64,000 nucleotides of DNA from Cotesia glomerata (Eukaryota > Arthropoda > Insecta > Hymenoptera > Braconidae). Both the position numbers and the translations under genes were made by a program. The stretch is from the NCBI RefSeq assembly GCF_020080835.1, contig NC_058159.1:6634001-6698000 (forward strand). Reading direction: 5' to 3'. Positions 1-11,087 of the stretch are shown here, piece by piece; position 1 is the first letter of the stretch; every line of letters begins with the position of its first letter. The notes below the pieces were generated by a model that saw only the letters and a program-made list of their open reading frames with translations, did no database searches and was not told where the DNA came from.

Positions 1-248
1 GAAATTTTTGTAGATCGAGTTTCGCGCGGAGGACTCATCATTTCAACATCGCTTACATTTTTATTATTATTATCCCCTTCGTTCAGCTCAATTGTTGAAG
101 ATATTCGCTCGACTTTGATAGTAACTTTCTCCATCAGTTTGTGACTCTTTTTCTCGATTTTTGATTGCTTGGATGGTCTCTTTAACTCTTCGTCATCAGA
201 TCCACTAACAGGTTGTTTCGCCCGCTTGCCTCGAGTCGTTCGGGGTTT
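1..248 (-). CDS. INCENP-like protein, second coding exon (partial, runs off the left edge)
   Basis: This exon starts after an acceptor (ttattaacag) at 249-251 and stays open to the window edge. It encodes a basic and acidic low-complexity stretch starting KPRTTRGKRAKQPVSG, then SDDEELKRP, a lysine-rich part, and MMSPPRETRS. It joins in phase 0 to the exon at 1146-1580, whose donor follows a complete codon. Nothing in this part is a diagnostic domain; the name rests on the upstream exon. INCENP proteins have a long disordered charged middle region after the centromere-targeting N-terminus, which fits. The Aurora-binding IN-box would lie off the window, so it cannot be checked here. Confidence 0.7.
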
Positions 249-266
249 CTGTTAATAAAACACAAA

Positions 267-1091
267 TCTATATTATTAAGAGAATAAGAAAAAATTTGTG
301 GCTAGTGTATTTATATGATAAAATGGGTTTTTATGGTTGAATTTGGTATCGTTGGAAAAGTCTTGACTTGGAGTTGTGCCTTTTCATGGTTTCATATAAT
401 TCTCACCAATAGTCGATTTATAATGATAAGTATTTAGGCTGCATTAGAAAATGCTCTATCTCTAGATACATAATTAAGAAATGACCCTGTATCTCGTGAA
501 CTATTGATATTTTTAAAAATATAAGCTCATCCCGATGTTACACTCATCAAGACCTTTCATTTAAGTACCCACATCAATTTTTCATATATTTATATATATT
601 ATATATATATATATGAATATATAAAAATATATCAAAAATGCATGTGGGTACTTAAATGAAAGCTCTTAATAAGTGTAACAACGGGATGAGCTTATATCTT
701 TAAAAATGTCAATAGTTAAAAAAGTACGGTGCAATTTAACATAATTAAGAAATGACATTGTATCTTGTGAACTATTGACATTTTTAAAGATATAAGCTCA
801 TCCTGATGTTACACTCATCAAGACCTTTCATTTAAGTACCCACATCAATTTTTTATATATTTTATATATTTATATATATGAATATATGAAAAATATATCA
901 AAAATGCATGTGGGTACTTAAATGAAAGTTCTTGGTGAGTGTAACATCGGGATGAGCTTATATCTTTAAAAACGTCAATAATTAAAGAATTACAGTTTAA
1001 GTTTATGAAAGTCATTATTTAATAAAGCAAAATTTTATTTATTTATAGTTCACAAGTCACGGCAGTCACATAGTGACTACAAGGTTGCTAG
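267..1091 (+). mobile_element. non-autonomous Helitron-like element inside an intron
   Basis: The element begins TCTATATTATTAAGAG and ends GTTGCTAG. It is flanked by A on the left and T on the right, and a perfect 6-bp hairpin (AGTCAC-ATA-GTGACT, 1064-1078) lies 13 bp before the CTAG end. These are the usual Helitron hallmarks: 5' TC, 3' CTRR, a subterminal hairpin, and insertion between A and T. A second copy is at 36264-36792 with the same two ends. Inside, a roughly 240-bp palindromic module (arms containing AAGCTCATCCCGATGTTACA) is present twice, at about 474-730 and 743-985; the other copy has it once. It has no coding capacity. It occupies 825 of the 897 bp of the intron at 249-1145. 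Confidence 0.75.
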
Positions 1092-1145
1092 TTTATAATT
1101 ATTATAAATTAAAATATTTATTTAATATATAAAAGTAATACTTAC

Positions 1146-1580
1146 CACTACTACTTCCATGACATCTTCATCGTTAGACGGTCTGCGTAGTTTAGCATTA
1201 AGCGTTATAGATTGCTGTTTTTTTATTTTTTCATTAGCCTTGACGGAAGCACCGCGTCGAGACCTAGGAACGACTACTTCTTCTTCTTCCTCCTTGTTTG
1301 GTTCTTCATCATCGGTCTTCGCTGGTGTTTCGAGGGTTTTCTTTCCTTCGGGTGAAACTTCTTCGTTCTCCAGAATTGTGTGAATACGTTTACGCTTCGG
1401 TGTTTTTGGAAGGAGTCCCGGCCTCTTGTTGGCTATCTGAGTGCCCAAATCTCGAATGAAGTTTACATGGTCTTTGCGTAATTGTTCTATTGTTGCCAAG
1501 CCAGCTAAAAATGTCTGATGAAAACCGTTCAAGTCATTTAAGACCATATTTAAGCCTGCTTCCTTGGCGGAACGATCCAT
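1146..1580 (-). CDS. INCENP-like protein, N-terminal coding exon
   Basis: A 145-codon exon from an ATG (MDRSAKEAGLNMVLND) seven bases after an acceptor (caatttttcag) to a donor G|GTAAGTATT, ending in phase 0. The first 50 or so residues look helical and are followed by LLPKTPKRKR, then an acidic run (EEPNKEEEEE) and basic patches. INCENP is the scaffold of the chromosomal passenger complex; its N-terminal helix binds survivin and borealin and is followed in vertebrates by a PKTP plus basic cluster (MPKTPSQ...). The helix-PKTP-KRKR order is why I suggest INCENP. Another charged nuclear or chromatin protein is possible. An in-frame extension upstream of the ATG crosses the acceptor and is intronic. 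The gene lies head-to-tail with scribbler on the same strand. Confidence 0.5.
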
Positions 1581-1867
1581 CTTGCTGCTGAAAAATTGAA
1601 TTAAATATATTTTATTTTTAAACAATGCATTGAACCCTACAGCAAAGCCATTAAGCGGGTTCCATTAGAAAAAAAAATAACATTTACATTATGTTTAATA
1701 ATAGTACTTATAAATAATAGTAATAGTAATGTCCGTATTTAGTTTAACAAGTAAGTACATAAAGTGCTCTCAGTCTGACTCAGTCTCTATTTGATAGACA
1801 CAGTTTCGAGAAACGATCAACATTGTTTATCTGATAAACATCAAGGCTGTTATCAATTTTATAATAA

Positions 1868-2082
1868 TTGTTAATAATAATAAAATTAGCCGACATTTTT
1901 GATTTTTTTATTTTGCTTAATTTATTAAATTATAACTAAAAAATATTTTTTTTAAATTGCACTTTTAGTTTTTGAAGTTTTTAACAAATGAAAAAATTTT
2001 TTTTTCAATTTTTTTGTAATAATTCTTTAATAAACAAAATTATAAAATTTTTTAGATGTCGGCTAACTTAATTATCATAAAT
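1868..2082. mobile_element. inverted-repeat element (MITE-like), TTAGCCGACAT family
   Basis: Inverted ends AATAAAATTAGCCGACATTT (left) and AGATGTCGGCTAACTTAATT (right) enclose about 150 bp of A/T-rich sequence. It lies in the 5' intron of the INCENP-like gene. A related copy is at 4795-5012, and half-copies are near 2290. The ends are imperfect and no target-site duplication is clear, so the class is not assigned. Confidence 0.55.
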
Positions 2083-2547
2083 TGTTAAATATTAGCAAAT
2101 TATTATTTTTATTTCGGTAAAAAAAATTTAATAGCTACTCTAATAAATATTTATAAACATTTATCACTATTACACTGATGGGTAATAAATAAATTATATA
2201 ATTACAACAACTAATTAAAAATATATACAGTTTTGATAATTATTTTTTTCTTGATACTTTTTTAATTTTTTCTTTTTATTTAGTGAAAATTAAATTAGCT
2301 GACATCGGAAAATTTTTATAATTTTTTTTAATGATTTTAAAAAATTAAAAAAAAAAATTTGATGAGTAAAAAATCTGAAAAATTCTAAATGAAATTTTTT
2401 AAAAATATTTTTTCATTTATAATTTTCAAACGTGCTATTTTCAGAGTCACTGTAAATAAAAAATTTCAACCATCTTGAATTGCCGGGAAACGAAGAATGA
2501 AAGTTTGAAAGAAATAAATAAATGAAATTAAAAATTAATAAACTCAC

Positions 2548-2650
2548 CGAGATAACTCTTTACTCCTTGTGTAATCCAAAAGTCGACATCAATTAATATT
2601 CACTATGCTGATAATAGTTGTATTTATCCAGTAAATAAATCTAAATCTAA
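2548..2650 (-). other. probable 5' non-coding exon of the INCENP-like gene
   Basis: On the minus strand a good donor (ATCTCG|GTGAGTTT) ends at 2548 and pairs with the acceptor just upstream of the ATG at 1580, giving an intron of about 960 bp. No start codon in frame with the protein is needed here, so this is read as 5'UTR. The upstream limit is not visible; 2650 is only a guess, and the promoter probably lies between about 2,650 and 3,000, where the sequence becomes less A/T-simple. Confidence 0.4.
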
Positions 2651-3265
2651 ACTTATACATTAACCTTTAATCGACTAAAATAACTGACACGGATGAAAGA
2701 AGTTAATAAATAAACAGTCGATAATAACTAAACAAAAATTATATATATTTTTTGAAACACTAAATTTTAATAAAAAATAAGGCTTAATAATAATAAACTC
2801 AATGAAATTATAATTTTAATATAACTAATAAAATAAAAAGACGCGCTAAACAAACTGTCGAGCACCAAGCCACACCAGTCCAGCCAGTATGTATAAACCA
2901 GTGAGTGCAAGAGGGGAAGGCTCCAATTGGGGGCAATGAAAAGGGTACATGAGTTTTAGCGCCTCCAATATTTGCGTCTAGTTATGAAAACGAAATAATA
3001 CCGTAGAATCTTTTTTTTATTTTAATTTAATAAAAGATTTTTGAATAATAAAAAAATGTTAACAACAATAATAATAATAGTAAAATATATGTAATTAATA
3101 AAAATACTTTATCGGTTTTTAACGCATATTTTGAATCTCCATGACAGTTATTCAGTTCTTGGATACAGCTACCAGATGGCGTATGAGTAGAATTCTAAAT
3201 AACCTTCCCCTCCACACGTCTCGACTTGACAGTTAAAATTTTAAAATTTTTAGTTATAATGAATT
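2651..3265. other. intergenic DNA upstream of the INCENP-like gene
   Basis: This stretch holds no open frame. A less A/T-simple stretch at about 2,850-2,990, with CCAATTGG on both strands, is the likeliest place for the INCENP-like promoter; this is inference only. Confidence 0.3.
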
Positions 3266-4242
3266 TAAGGTAAAAGCCCCAATTATTGACGGGGGTCTAA
3301 ATATTGACATCCTAAATTATTTTTAAATATATTACATTATCTGTAATAAGAATAACGATCAAATAAATTTTTATTAAATTCTAATTAATTAAAAAATTGA
3401 AAAAAATCACATTCAGTTCAAAATATTAAATATTAATTATTAAAAAAAAATAAAGTTAGCACCAGTTCATCAAATCAGCTTACGAGCGTCTATTTTCTTA
3501 ACAACTTTGGTTAGAAAAGCATTTTTTTTAACTGCCGAGTTTAAATTAATTTTTTCATGTAATTATATGATCTATTTTTTTTTTTAATTAACAATATATG
3601 AAATATTTATAAAATTAAATAATCGAAATTAATTATATGCTTTATGATATTTAAATAATGGGAGTCAATAACTAGTTCATAATTTTTATGGTGAATCCCA
3701 TATTGACAGCCAGTCGACACCGCTACGACGCCTTTTTTTTTTAAGTATAAAATACGTTATATACGCGATTATATTCAAGGCTTTTAACTGTCAAATAACT
3801 CGGCGTGTTTTAGTGTTAAATAAGTTTTTAAATAAATTGTTATATTTTTCATAATAATTATTCATTCATAGAAATTATTATTAATTAACTTTAATAATAC
3901 TGATTACTTTATATCAAGTTTTTGATAAATAACAATATAACCAAATGATTCGACGCATGTGCAGTAGGGGCGTCAATAATTGGGGTTACAGTACGTCAAT
4001 AATTAGATCAATCAGTTTTTTAACCCGTCAATAATTGGTGTATCCAGATCATATATTTAATTATTTAAAATTAATTAGTAAATATCACTGACTATCATTT
4101 TAAAAAAAGAAATTGATTAGTTAAAACATTACTGAAGACATTACCTCAAACAAAATTCATCGATATTTATATTTGATTGCTTAAAAAAAATGAAATCATA
4201 ACTTTGTCTCTTATAGCGTCAATAATTGGGGCTTTTACCTTA
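3266..4242. mobile_element. about 1-kb terminal-inverted-repeat element
   Basis: The left end TAAGGTAAAAGCCCCAATTA and the right end TAATTGGGGCTTTTACCTTA are perfect inverted copies over at least 25 bp. The motif GTCAATAATTGG recurs near the right end (about 3975, 4025, 4218), as if the terminal unit had multiplied. The internal sequence has no coding frame. A shorter element at 11956-12146 has the same outermost bases (TAAGGTAAAAG), suggesting a common transposase. It sits between the INCENP-like gene and the 3' end of sbb. Confidence 0.7.
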
Positions 4243-4794
4243 GTTATAAATTTTTGTAACAAATAATTTATAGCAAAAACAAAAAGATATAAAATTGCCA
4301 TGTAGAAATTTTAATTAATAAAAAATGCAATTCTTAAATAAATAAATTTTTGGAAAAAATTTTTTTGCTAAGTAAAATTAAAAAATGGTCAGCTGACTGA
4401 TAAATTTAATGTGATAATTTAATTTTAACACGACATAAAACTTGTTGTTCGCATTTCTCAACTAAGTAACTAATAATTTATAATTTATCTTGATACCATT
4501 TTCAATTAACATTTATGAATAACGTAAATATTCATTGATATATATAATTGACTTATCTTAATGTTAATTAAATAATAATTACCAGTGATTAAAACTAACA
4601 GCAAATGAAAATTAACTTGGCAGATATTTAATCATTTTAAAAATTTATGTAACAAATAAATTATGGCAAAAAAATTGATGTTTAGAAATTTAAAAAAATA
4701 AAAAATGCAATTTTTTGAAAATAACTTTTTAGAACAAATTTTTTTGTTTGAAAATTAATGTAGCAAATATTTAATAATAATACTTTAATTCTTA

Positions 4795-5012
4795 GTAATA
4801 ATAATAATAATAAAGTTAGCTGACGTTTTAAATTTTTTGTAATTTTTTTCATTTATTAAATTACGACTAAAAAATACTTTTTTAAAATTGCATTTATAGT
4901 TTTTAAATGTTTTTACAAATGAAAATTTTTTTTATTTTTCTGATAATTATTTCAATAAAAAAAAAAAAATATAAAAATTTTTAGATGTCGGCTAACTTAA
5001 TTTTCATAAATA
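4795..5012. mobile_element. inverted-repeat element, second copy of the TTAGCCGACAT family
   Basis: Ends AATAAAGTTAGCTGACGTTT and AGATGTCGGCTAACTTAATT match the element at 1868-2082, and the interior shares the same order of A/T-rich words. The regions on either side (about 4260-4795 and 5012-5220) contain decayed pieces with similar words (AAAATTAACTTGGCAGATAT and others). No gene is visible. Confidence 0.5.
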
Positions 5013-5293
5013 TTTAATAATTAAAAAAATTTTTGTAACAAATAAATTATGGCAAAAAAAAAATTAGAAAAAAAATAGACATTTAAAAATTGAAAAAAAT
5101 TAAGAATGTAATTTTTTAAAAATAATTTTAGAACAAATTTTTTTGTTAAATAAAATAAAAAAATACTCAAGTGACTGCTAACTTTAAAGTGATTAATAAC
5201 AGTGAGAAGAAATAAAAAAAAAGATGTGAGATTTTTCAATATATTTTATTTGTATGGACAATTTCGGAGCATAGTGCACAATATATTTTATTA

Positions 5294-5295
<2 letters not shown>

Positions 5296-5329
<34 letters not shown>

Positions 5330-5388
5330 CATAATAATAATAATAAGAATAATAATTATAATCATAATAATAATAATAATAATAATAA
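5296..5388. repeat. (AAT)n microsatellite, interrupted
   Basis: Roughly 90 bp of ATA/ATAATA units with a few substitutions. Confidence 0.9.
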
Positions 5389-6548
5389 AATGTCTGGGAA
5401 GGGAGTCAGAGTACATGGTCTGGATCTGAACACAATATCTTACAACATAACGACGACTGTCTGTATTCTGTATTTGCTTCTGTACGTTATTGTTATTGTT
5501 ATTAATTTCTCTCCATTAATTCTTATATATTTCGAGTAATTATATAAAGCACATTAACTATGATTTCATTCTAAAAAAAGAAACAAAGGAGATAAATTAG
5601 CGAAGTCAATAATATTATTATCATTATAATATATTTTTCAGTCAGTTACGATTTGAATAATTGGTATTTATTTAATTACAATCCCCAGGTTAAGTTACCG
5701 CAATTATTTAAATATTTATATATAAATGGAATATTCGTTATTTAACTTTATATTTTTCTAATTACATTTCAATTTATTACAAGGGATACGCTGTTATTAT
5801 TATTTATTAATTACCTCTAATAACGTTCGTAGGTACAATAAGGCTCGATGCGGGTGTAACCGAATAAAAATAGCTAAATATCATCCAATCACTCGTTTAT
5901 TAACTCAGTAGCTCGTTACTTATTACTTTTATTAACAATCTATTATTTATTAAAAGCAAATACATTGTACAGCCTATACAATTTCCGGAATAATTTAAAA
6001 ATCCTTTTTTTTTGGTAAAACTCGGAGATCAGGGCAGGGTCCAGGTACTTAGGCTATCTGTATATTTTCCATAAAAAGCTTACTTATTTTTTTTTTTTTA
6101 ATTACTCCGTTTTAAATAAAACGTTAATTTGTAATGTTAATAAAAGCAAATTTAAGTTGTTAATATTTTAAAAGGTTTGTTTTTTTAACTTTGTTTTATA
6201 AAAATCACAGCACAGCACCAGCAATATTTTGTTAAAAGCCTACCCTTTTTCTCCGGTTGACCTCATTAAAACTGAGGCGTTTTACTCGTTATTAAAGTTT
6301 CTGATAATTATGCAATTAATTTTTGATTTGGCATTTGCGACACTATGCAGTCCAATAAAAAACTCTGCGCATCCTGGTACAGGATACACAAAGCGTTCAT
6401 ACACTTGTCATTTCGCAATGGCAATTATAGTAAAATAAAATCATAATAAAATAATACAATATAATAATCATATAATTATAATATTATTACAATTAATTAT
6501 TATTACAATAATAGTTATCCTAGTATTATGTATTCACCTAAATTTAGT

Positions 6549-6549
<1 letters not shown>

Positions 6550-6584
<35 letters not shown>
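6550..6584. repeat. (TA)n microsatellite
   Basis: About 17 uninterrupted TA units in the probable sbb 3'UTR. Confidence 0.95.
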
Positions 6585-6587
<3 letters not shown>

Positions 6588-7632
6588 TATTTTTTTTTCA
6601 TTAATAATACGTTGATTTTTTTGTTATTTTTATTCAATTTTTTGTCACTACTTAATTCTTTGCCTCTCTGGTCTTATTTTATTTTATTTTTAAAACCTAC
6701 TATCGCATCACTAGCTAGTTATATTTTCATATTTTTTTTTCTTCATTATTTAGTAAACAAATAGCGTTCTACTTTTCGATTTACATTTTTATACTTAATA
6801 ATAACGCATCTTAATTATTTAGAATCATTATTTCTTCCTTAAGAAGTATCCACGCATACTCTCTAATTTTTTTTTTTTATTTATAGGTTCTTACTCGCTA
6901 GTCACGTTAATATTACATTGTATTTATATTTATATTTATATATATCTTCATATTTATGTATAATAAATTTTCTAGAGATAAATTTATCCATTAAAATTAA
7001 CGCAGTTACTAAAAAATGAAATAAAACGTATGCCAGTTATTATCTTTACAGTTAAATACATATCGGACAGCGAATTATGGTTATATTATAATCTATAATC
7101 ACAATCACAATTACTCTTAATCATTCATATCCATTTACATACATAAAAAAATTCATACATTACATACGTTATTAAATTATCATACATTTTAAAAGATATT
7201 CCATCAATTATTTAATAATTATTAATTATTAATTATCAATACGCTTAATATTAAATATTTGTGTAACTCACGTAAAAAAGTGTCTGATCGTGAGCATTTC
7301 AGTCTACCAAGACTTGAAAAAAAGCAAGTCGTTAATCACCGTTGAGACTTTGTTCTTTACTCTTTACTTTTTTTTTTATTTAAAGTTTATTATTTTATTT
7401 TAAAATAATTGCAGATCACTTCATCAACGTATAGCTTTTTCCCCGTTTTTATTCTCAAAAAAAAATTAAAAAGGATTTTTTTATAATTGTTAATTATTTT
7501 TTATTTTTTGTTTTAAGTTACGTGAAGTGTCTGCGAGATATTATACAGAGTAATACGTCTCTCATTACAGTAATAATTTGCACAGGTGAATAATACATAC
7601 TACGGGTAGTACCATTTGTTACATGATCCCTA

Positions 7633-7646
7633 AAATTATTATTATG

Positions 7647-7678
<32 letters not shown>

Positions 7679-7690
7679 GATTATTAATTA
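7633..7690. repeat. (ATT)n microsatellite
   Basis: Nearly perfect ATT units with two ATG interruptions. Confidence 0.9.
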
Positions 7691-8384
7691 TTAATTATTC
7701 ATACAAATATGTATAAGTATTTAATTTTTTTCTTAAACTAATTTTAATTACAATATTTACAATTGGGGAGCAATAATATTGTCTCCAGGCGAGGTTGCCG
7801 GAACCCAGTCCTTTCTAAAATAATTATTTACCATTATTATTACATTGAACGTTCTTTATTCTCTTTATTTATTAAAAGTCAACTATAAAAACTTATATTT
7901 TTAAATGATCGTTAATCACAGTCGATTAATGACGCTAACTTAGAAAAATAAAATAGTAATTGATAAAAGAGATAAAAGTGTTGCTAAAAAAATATCAATT
8001 AATAAAAAAATCTAAGTTACACAAATATTTATTACTTATAATTCATAATTAATTATTAATTACTAATTATTAATTATTAATTAAATTACGGGTCGATAAA
8101 AACAGGGTGCTTTGGAATTTAGCATGGTCCCCCTCTAAATTGGACTTTGAAAAGTAAATGCCAGAGCCAAAAGCCTTTTTTATTTTATATTCATTAATTA
8201 TTCATTATTTTATACTTTATTTATAATTATAATTGTTGCTAATTAATCATCGGGTTAAGTAATACCGCCAGCTTATGCCGAGCTGCATATCGAGATCTTT
8301 ATCAGCCGGTTTGTTCTTCTCGTGGAAGCAACCGTTTATTTTCTTTTTTATTATCCGTATAATATTAGCATTTTAATGAAAAAA

Positions 8385-8423
8385 ATATATATATATTTAT
8401 ATATATATATATATATATATATT
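8385..8423. repeat. (AT)n microsatellite
   Basis: AT units with one TTT interruption. Confidence 0.9.
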
Positions 8424-8909
8424 TGTTTAATGGCTAACTAATAATCGTCCCACATACGTATACCTTTGGAGTTGTCCCGGACTAGGATGATAATTCCGCA
8501 TTTTTTTTTTTTTTATTTACAATTTTATTTAATGTTTACTGCATTCTTTTTTTAATTTTTTCCATTTATCAATTTATAATTTACAATTAAAAATTTATAA
8601 TAGTGAAATTGTTATAAAAAATTATTAAATTTTAAAAATTATTTCTTATTGAAATTTAAAAATTGTCTTGCAATTTTTTCAAATCATTTTTCAGATAAAA
8701 AAGTAAATTATAAAATTTTAAAATAATAAATAAAAATAAGGATGCAGTGTGTGCATTGATGGTGAATTGATACAATAATTGTCAGCGATAGTGAAAATAA
8801 TAACAATGAAGATAAATGATAATGATGATTATTGCTGGGATCGGTAGTTATGCCTCGGCAATATCATGATGATCCATTGGGTTTAAAGTCCGTCGAACGC
8901 AGTACAGTC

Positions 8910-9029
8910 CTATGGTTGTCTGCCGGGGTTCCCGTGCGAGTGTCCACTACCAGCGGCGGTTGCGGTGGAGTGCGTGTGGTGGGTTTGTGCGGAGTTTCCG
9001 GCGGCGGGGCCGGGACCGGGGGCCGCGGG
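8910..9029 (-). other. open frame past the sbb stop codon (candidate readthrough extension)
   Basis: After the sbb stop (TGA, 9032-9030, followed by CCC) the frame stays open for 39 codons to TAG at 8912-8910. It is very GC-rich, in contrast to the A/T-rich DNA below about 8,860, and encodes Pro/Ala/Gly then Thr/His/Ser-rich peptide (PAAPGPGPAAG, then QTHHTHSTAT). UGA followed by C is a leaky context in animals. Whether it is translated cannot be told from one sequence; it may simply be GC-rich 3'UTR. Confidence 0.35.
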
Positions 9030-9100
9030 TCACTTGGGCGGGAAGGGCGAGATCACCGAAGCGGCTACTGCGGCAGCCTGCTGACTCGCCAGCACGGCCG
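9030..9100 (-). CDS. sbb: scribbler/ZNF609-like protein, last coding exon
   Basis: A 71-base exon after an acceptor (tgtatgttgCAG), carrying the final 22 codons plus TGA. With the single G left by the previous exon it reads (PYG)AAVLASQQAAAVAASVISPFPPK. Vertebrate ZNF609 ends with a very similar layout: PYAAGL..., then IVASQQ, then a short Pro-rich basic tail. The match of VLASQQ to that tail and the correct phase fix this exon even though it is too short to find by length. The C-terminus is therefore complete. The bases after the stop stay open, as described for 8910-9029. Confidence 0.93.
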
Positions 9101-9380
9101 CTGCAACATACATACAATTTATATTTACATATATGTTATGTATATAACATCTCACGTTAGTATTATATAGCATTAATGGCTCTTTGTTTTGACCTCGTGC
9201 ACGACTGCGATCCGACATGCTTTGCCAGTCTCGTTAATCAACACCGAATAACAATTACTATTGCAATTTATGCTATCCTCGCTATAATTATAATTATCAT
9301 CTATTTTATAATTCTCGTGTAAAATAATTCATTATTTCTTTTTTTTTATTTTATGTTTTTATTAAAAAAAAAAAAAATTG

Positions 9381-9640
9381 TAAGAAATTTAATTAAATAC
9401 TTTTGTAATAAAATTTTAGATTCTAATTTAAAGAAATAATTTTTTTTTACACAAATTATTAAAAAATAATTAGGATTAATTTATTTAAAAATTTTTAGGA
9501 AATTTAATTAAATATTTTTTTTTTTTAATTTTAGATTCTAATTTAAAGAAATAATTTTTTTTACACAAATTATTAAAAAGTAATTAGTATTAATTTATTT
9601 AAAAAATCGTAGAAAATTTAATTAAAGAAAAATTAATTTT
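9381..9640. repeat. tandem repeat, about 115-bp unit, 2.3 copies
   Basis: The unit contains GATTCTAATTTAAAGAAATA and CACAAATTATTAAAAA and occurs at about 9381-9497, 9498-9611 and, partly, 9612-9640. It lies in the intron between the last two sbb coding exons (9101-11087). The rest of that intron is simple A/T-rich sequence with a short foldback at 10561-10648 and an AAT run at 10692-10764. Confidence 0.75.
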
Positions 9641-10560
9641 ATTTTTCTTAAATGTTCTTTTCTTTTTTTTTTTAATTTAAAAATGTTCTTGTTTTAAGAA
9701 ATAATTTTATTTTACATGAGTTATTAATGATTAATTAAATTGAAATATCGTCAGTCGGCAAGAGGTTTTTATAAAAAAAAAATAAAAAGAAATTAATGAT
9801 ATAAAATAAATAAACTACCAGCGATCCCGCCCGACTCCAGCTCTCAACTTAAAAAAAAAAAAAAATAAATAAATAAAATACGAAAACGCGGTCGGTTGGC
9901 CATGACAAGGGTTGAGACACTTGAGGTAATGGTAAGGATAATTATCTGGCAATTATTCATTTCAGAGGAAGATAAAGAGGAATCTTATAGACGATTAAAA
10001 GGGATTCTCTAGGAATCCTGGCAGTGAAAGGCTTTTAAAATAATAATAAAATTATTTTCGATTAAAATTTTGTATGAGATTTTTGGAAGACTTCTAAGCT
10101 CCCGCTAAACACTTGCGTTATACACATATATATATAATTATAAAATGTATGTAATAAATCCATATGGTAGTTTTGTATTTGATACTTAACTCCCGACAGT
10201 TTTCGAGACAACACGAATTATCACAGTCTCAACTACCCTAAGTTTCGATCGCGGTATTAATTATAAATATAATAAGTATCATGCCCTGGTAAAAGTTCAA
10301 TTCGCGATTTTGTTGTACAATTATCTATCAGTAGTCGCTGATTACGGTTCGCTTGTAAATTTCAATTATTAAAACTCATAAAAGCTTTAACTTTTTCAAA
10401 ATACCCAATTGCAATAGCCAAAAAAAAATTTATTTTGAATTGATAATAAAAATAAATAAAAAAAACTTAAAGTTATTTAACAAACTATCAATGCAATTGC
10501 AATTGACTAGACTTTTTAGAGAGGCCCAAGTTTAAAAATTTTATCTAAATATTATTTTAA

Positions 10561-10648
10561 ATTTTTAAACGGTAAGAAATTAAATTTTATTTTAACAAAA
10601 TAAAATTTATTAAATTAACCAACTTTTTTCGGCTTACCGTTTAAAAAT
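10561..10648. repeat. short foldback repeat
   Basis: Perfect 16-bp inverted ends ATTTTTAAACGGTAAG and CTTACCGTTTAAAAAT enclose about 56 bp that is itself partly self-complementary. It looks like a very small MITE. Confidence 0.6.
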
Positions 10649-10691
10649 TAAATAACCTTTTCTGAGATTTAGCAACACTTGGAACGCATTT

Positions 10692-10709
10692 TATAATAAC
10701 AATAAAATT

Positions 10710-10755
<46 letters not shown>

Positions 10756-10764
10756 TAATAATAT
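10692..10764. repeat. (AAT)n microsatellite
   Basis: Long run of ATA units with few interruptions, in an sbb intron. Confidence 0.9.
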
Positions 10765-11087
10765 TAACATTGAAGATTTATAACAAGCCTGAACAAAATC
10801 GCGTGTTAATTTAGTTAATAAAAATGGGGGCATTGTACCTATCGCGTGCCAGTAAGCAACCATTAATCTCCTCTGTTCTCCTATCGTCAAGGAGTGTCTC
10901 AAGTGGTGTACTTAGCATCAGGCGCATTAGATCGGGAATTGTTTGGCCACCAGCATTTATTCACAAAATTTTATTAATAATTTAAAAATAATAAATATTA
11001 AATTCAAATTTTTTCAATGATTAATTAATTGAGTTGGAGCCGCGGATCGCCTGAAGCCTTACTGTCAGGGCCTGACAAGTGGCTTAC

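Larger units (their letters stand above)
5225..9029 (-). other. probable long 3'UTR of scribbler
   Basis: Downstream of the sbb stop codon there is no further coding exon for 3.8 kb. The stretch differs from the intergenic DNA to its left: fewer inverted-repeat elements, and many AATAAA signals on the minus strand (TTTATT on plus). A poly(A) site near 5,225-5,260 is a guess, based on an AATAAA there and the return to repeat-rich DNA below 5,220. Within it are AAT/ATT microsatellites (5296-5388, 7633-7690) and AT runs (6550-6584, 8385-8423). An earlier poly(A) site is equally possible. Confidence 0.35.

Noticed and set aside
5021..5239. 72-codon minus-strand open frame rich in Phe and Leu
   Set aside because: Translation of A/T-rich repeat DNA; no start context or similarity to support a gene.
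8832..9170. 112-codon open frame on the plus strand in GC-rich sequence
   Set aside because: It is the antisense of the last sbb coding exon and its GC-rich continuation; no family resemblance.
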